Assembly (NCBI GenBank): GCA_025061935.1
Contig: JANWZY010000137.1
Location: 1-7,688, forward strand
Length of the DNA: 7,688 bases
Direction of reading: 5' to 3'
Origin: Verrucomicrobiia bacterium
Lineage (GTDB): Bacteria; Verrucomicrobiota; Verrucomicrobiia; Limisphaerales; DTLC01
The notes under the pieces: model-generated
Told to the model about the DNA's origin: nothing
Databases searched by the model: none
Seen by the model: only the letters and a program-made list of their open reading frames with translations
In this document: positions 6,937 through 7,688 of the stretch, piece after piece
Layout: each line of letters opens with the position of its first letter
How positions within the stretch are numbered: the stretch's first letter is position 1
Program-made: the position numbers and the translations under genes

Positions 6937-7470
6937 CTAATCATTTATGCCCCAACGCCGCACTGAAACACGTTTCCTCGAAACGCACCCATCGGCAGAG
7001 GCCTCGCCCTTCGCTACGCCAGCGTCGTAATCGGACGGATGCTCATGCCCCCTGGCATCCTCGACCACATGCGAACCTGCAGGCACCACGCGCCTGACTG
7101 GCAGCCCCACAATCCGCCGTATCTCTTCCAGACTTAATGGCTTACCCAACACGGCATCTGCCGACGCGGGGGTGCTGGCAAACCTTTCGATAAATGCCGT
7201 CACAATGCAAACCGGCTGCCCTGGCACAAGCTCCTTAATCCGTCTGGCAAGCTCGTCCCCCCGCATGCCAGGAAGGAAGTAGTCGGTTATCACCAAGTCA
7301 TACCGAGCATTTCGAAGCAGTTGCAACGCTTCCTGTGCATTGGCAGCTTCGATCACCGTATGGTGGTCAAACGAAAGCATTAATTTGAGCGACTCGCGCA
7401 CCGAAGGGTCGTCATCCACCAAAAGAATCCTCTTCCCCAGAACCTCGGTGATCGTCTCCATGGCAGCCAT
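6937..7470 (-). CDS. Single-receiver response regulator with an uncharacterised basic tail
   Basis: With the ATG at 7470 this is 177 residues; numbering here uses the longest frame (GTG at 7485, 182 residues). The CheY-like receiver spans about 18-126 with D24/D25 in ILLVDDDPS, phospho-acceptor D68 in LVITDYFLPGMRGDE, T96 in CIVTAF and K115 in GKPLS, so phosphorylation should work. After it come about 55 residues (127-182), rich in Arg, His, Gly and Asp and resembling no DNA-binding or enzymatic domain I know. Possible starts are GTG 7485, ATG 7470 and ATG 7461; none has a good ribosome-binding site, although a purine-rich AAGGGAGGG lies further upstream (7508-7516). It converges on the signalling operon and could be an extra phosphate acceptor for the double kinase, but its separate transcription leaves the partner open. 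Confidence 0.82.
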   Translation of the reverse strand: MAAMETITEVLGKRILLVDDDPSVRESLKLMLSFDHHTVIEAANAQEALQLLRNARYDLVITDYFLPGMRGDELARRIKELVPGQPVCIVTAFIERFASTPASADAVLGKPLSLEEIRRIVGLPVRRVVPAGSHVVEDARGHEHPSDYDAGVAKGEASADGCVSRKRVSVRRWGIND

Positions 7471-7485
7471 AACGCAAGCAGTCAC

Positions 7486-7688
7486 AATGCCACAGTTCGG
7501 ACCCAGGCCCTCCCTTCACAAACCAAAAAACCCAGTCCAAAATTAGGACACGGCCAAACACAGCCTGCACGCCGCTCAAAAGCACGCATCCTCCTCCGCC
7601 TCAGGCACCTAAGAGCACGCCAACGCACCATCTCGATTCCGCACGCACGTCTAAACCGTAGCAAAAGGCGGAACCAGAAGCTGTGGGT
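7486..7688. other. Upstream region of the response regulator, no convincing gene
   Basis: About 200 bases to the window edge. It should contain the promoter for the minus-strand response regulator, but I find no well-spaced -35/-10 pair. A minus-strand frame of 60 codons (7482-7664) is open, but its product is Arg-rich with no domain, so I do not call it a gene. Confidence 0.4.

Noticed and set aside
7482..7664. Minus-strand 60-codon frame ending at the response regulator's GTG start
   Set aside because: The product is Arg-rich and without domain signatures. The overlap with the GTG is intriguing, but the GTG is not the preferred start.

Overview
The window most likely comes from a Verrucomicrobiota-like (PVC-group) bacterium. 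The main evidence is the first gene. It is a prepilin-type protein with a GFTLIELLVV leader, a KCINNHRQLGIALLSYASDN helix and a C-terminal GGNILFLDGHV motif. Such proteins are greatly expanded in Verrucomicrobiota, Lentisphaerota and Planctomycetota. This taxonomic call is an inference from one protein family.

Layout: (1) 12-815 (+), the prepilin-like protein; its true start could lie upstream of the window. (2) 816-1318, a 503-base gap with no convincing gene. (3) 1319-6742 (+), a tight three-gene operon: a PhcB-family SAM-dependent methyltransferase with an extra N-terminal domain; a six-helix membrane hybrid sensor kinase that carries two complete kinase modules around one receiver; and a receiver fused to a degenerate histidine-kinase-like domain. 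The first two genes overlap by 8 bases and the second and third are 2 bases apart. (4) 6743-6936, a short gap between convergent genes. (5) 6937-7470 (-), a single-receiver response regulator with an unusual tail. (6) 7471-7688, no convincing gene.

The operon is the main point of interest. A methyltransferase of the 3-hydroxy fatty acid methyl ester (3-OH PAME) synthase family, followed at once by a multi-helix membrane sensor kinase and a receiver-kinase protein, repeats the gene logic of the Ralstonia phcBSR quorum-sensing system. The simplest model is that the methyltransferase makes a fatty-acid methyl ester signal, the membrane kinase senses it, and a multi-step phosphorelay passes through the internal receiver, the second kinase module and the stand-alone receiver proteins. 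No DNA-binding output domain is encoded in the window, so the final target is unknown. Ligand, reaction and signalling direction are inferred from family membership and gene order; the sequence does not show them directly.
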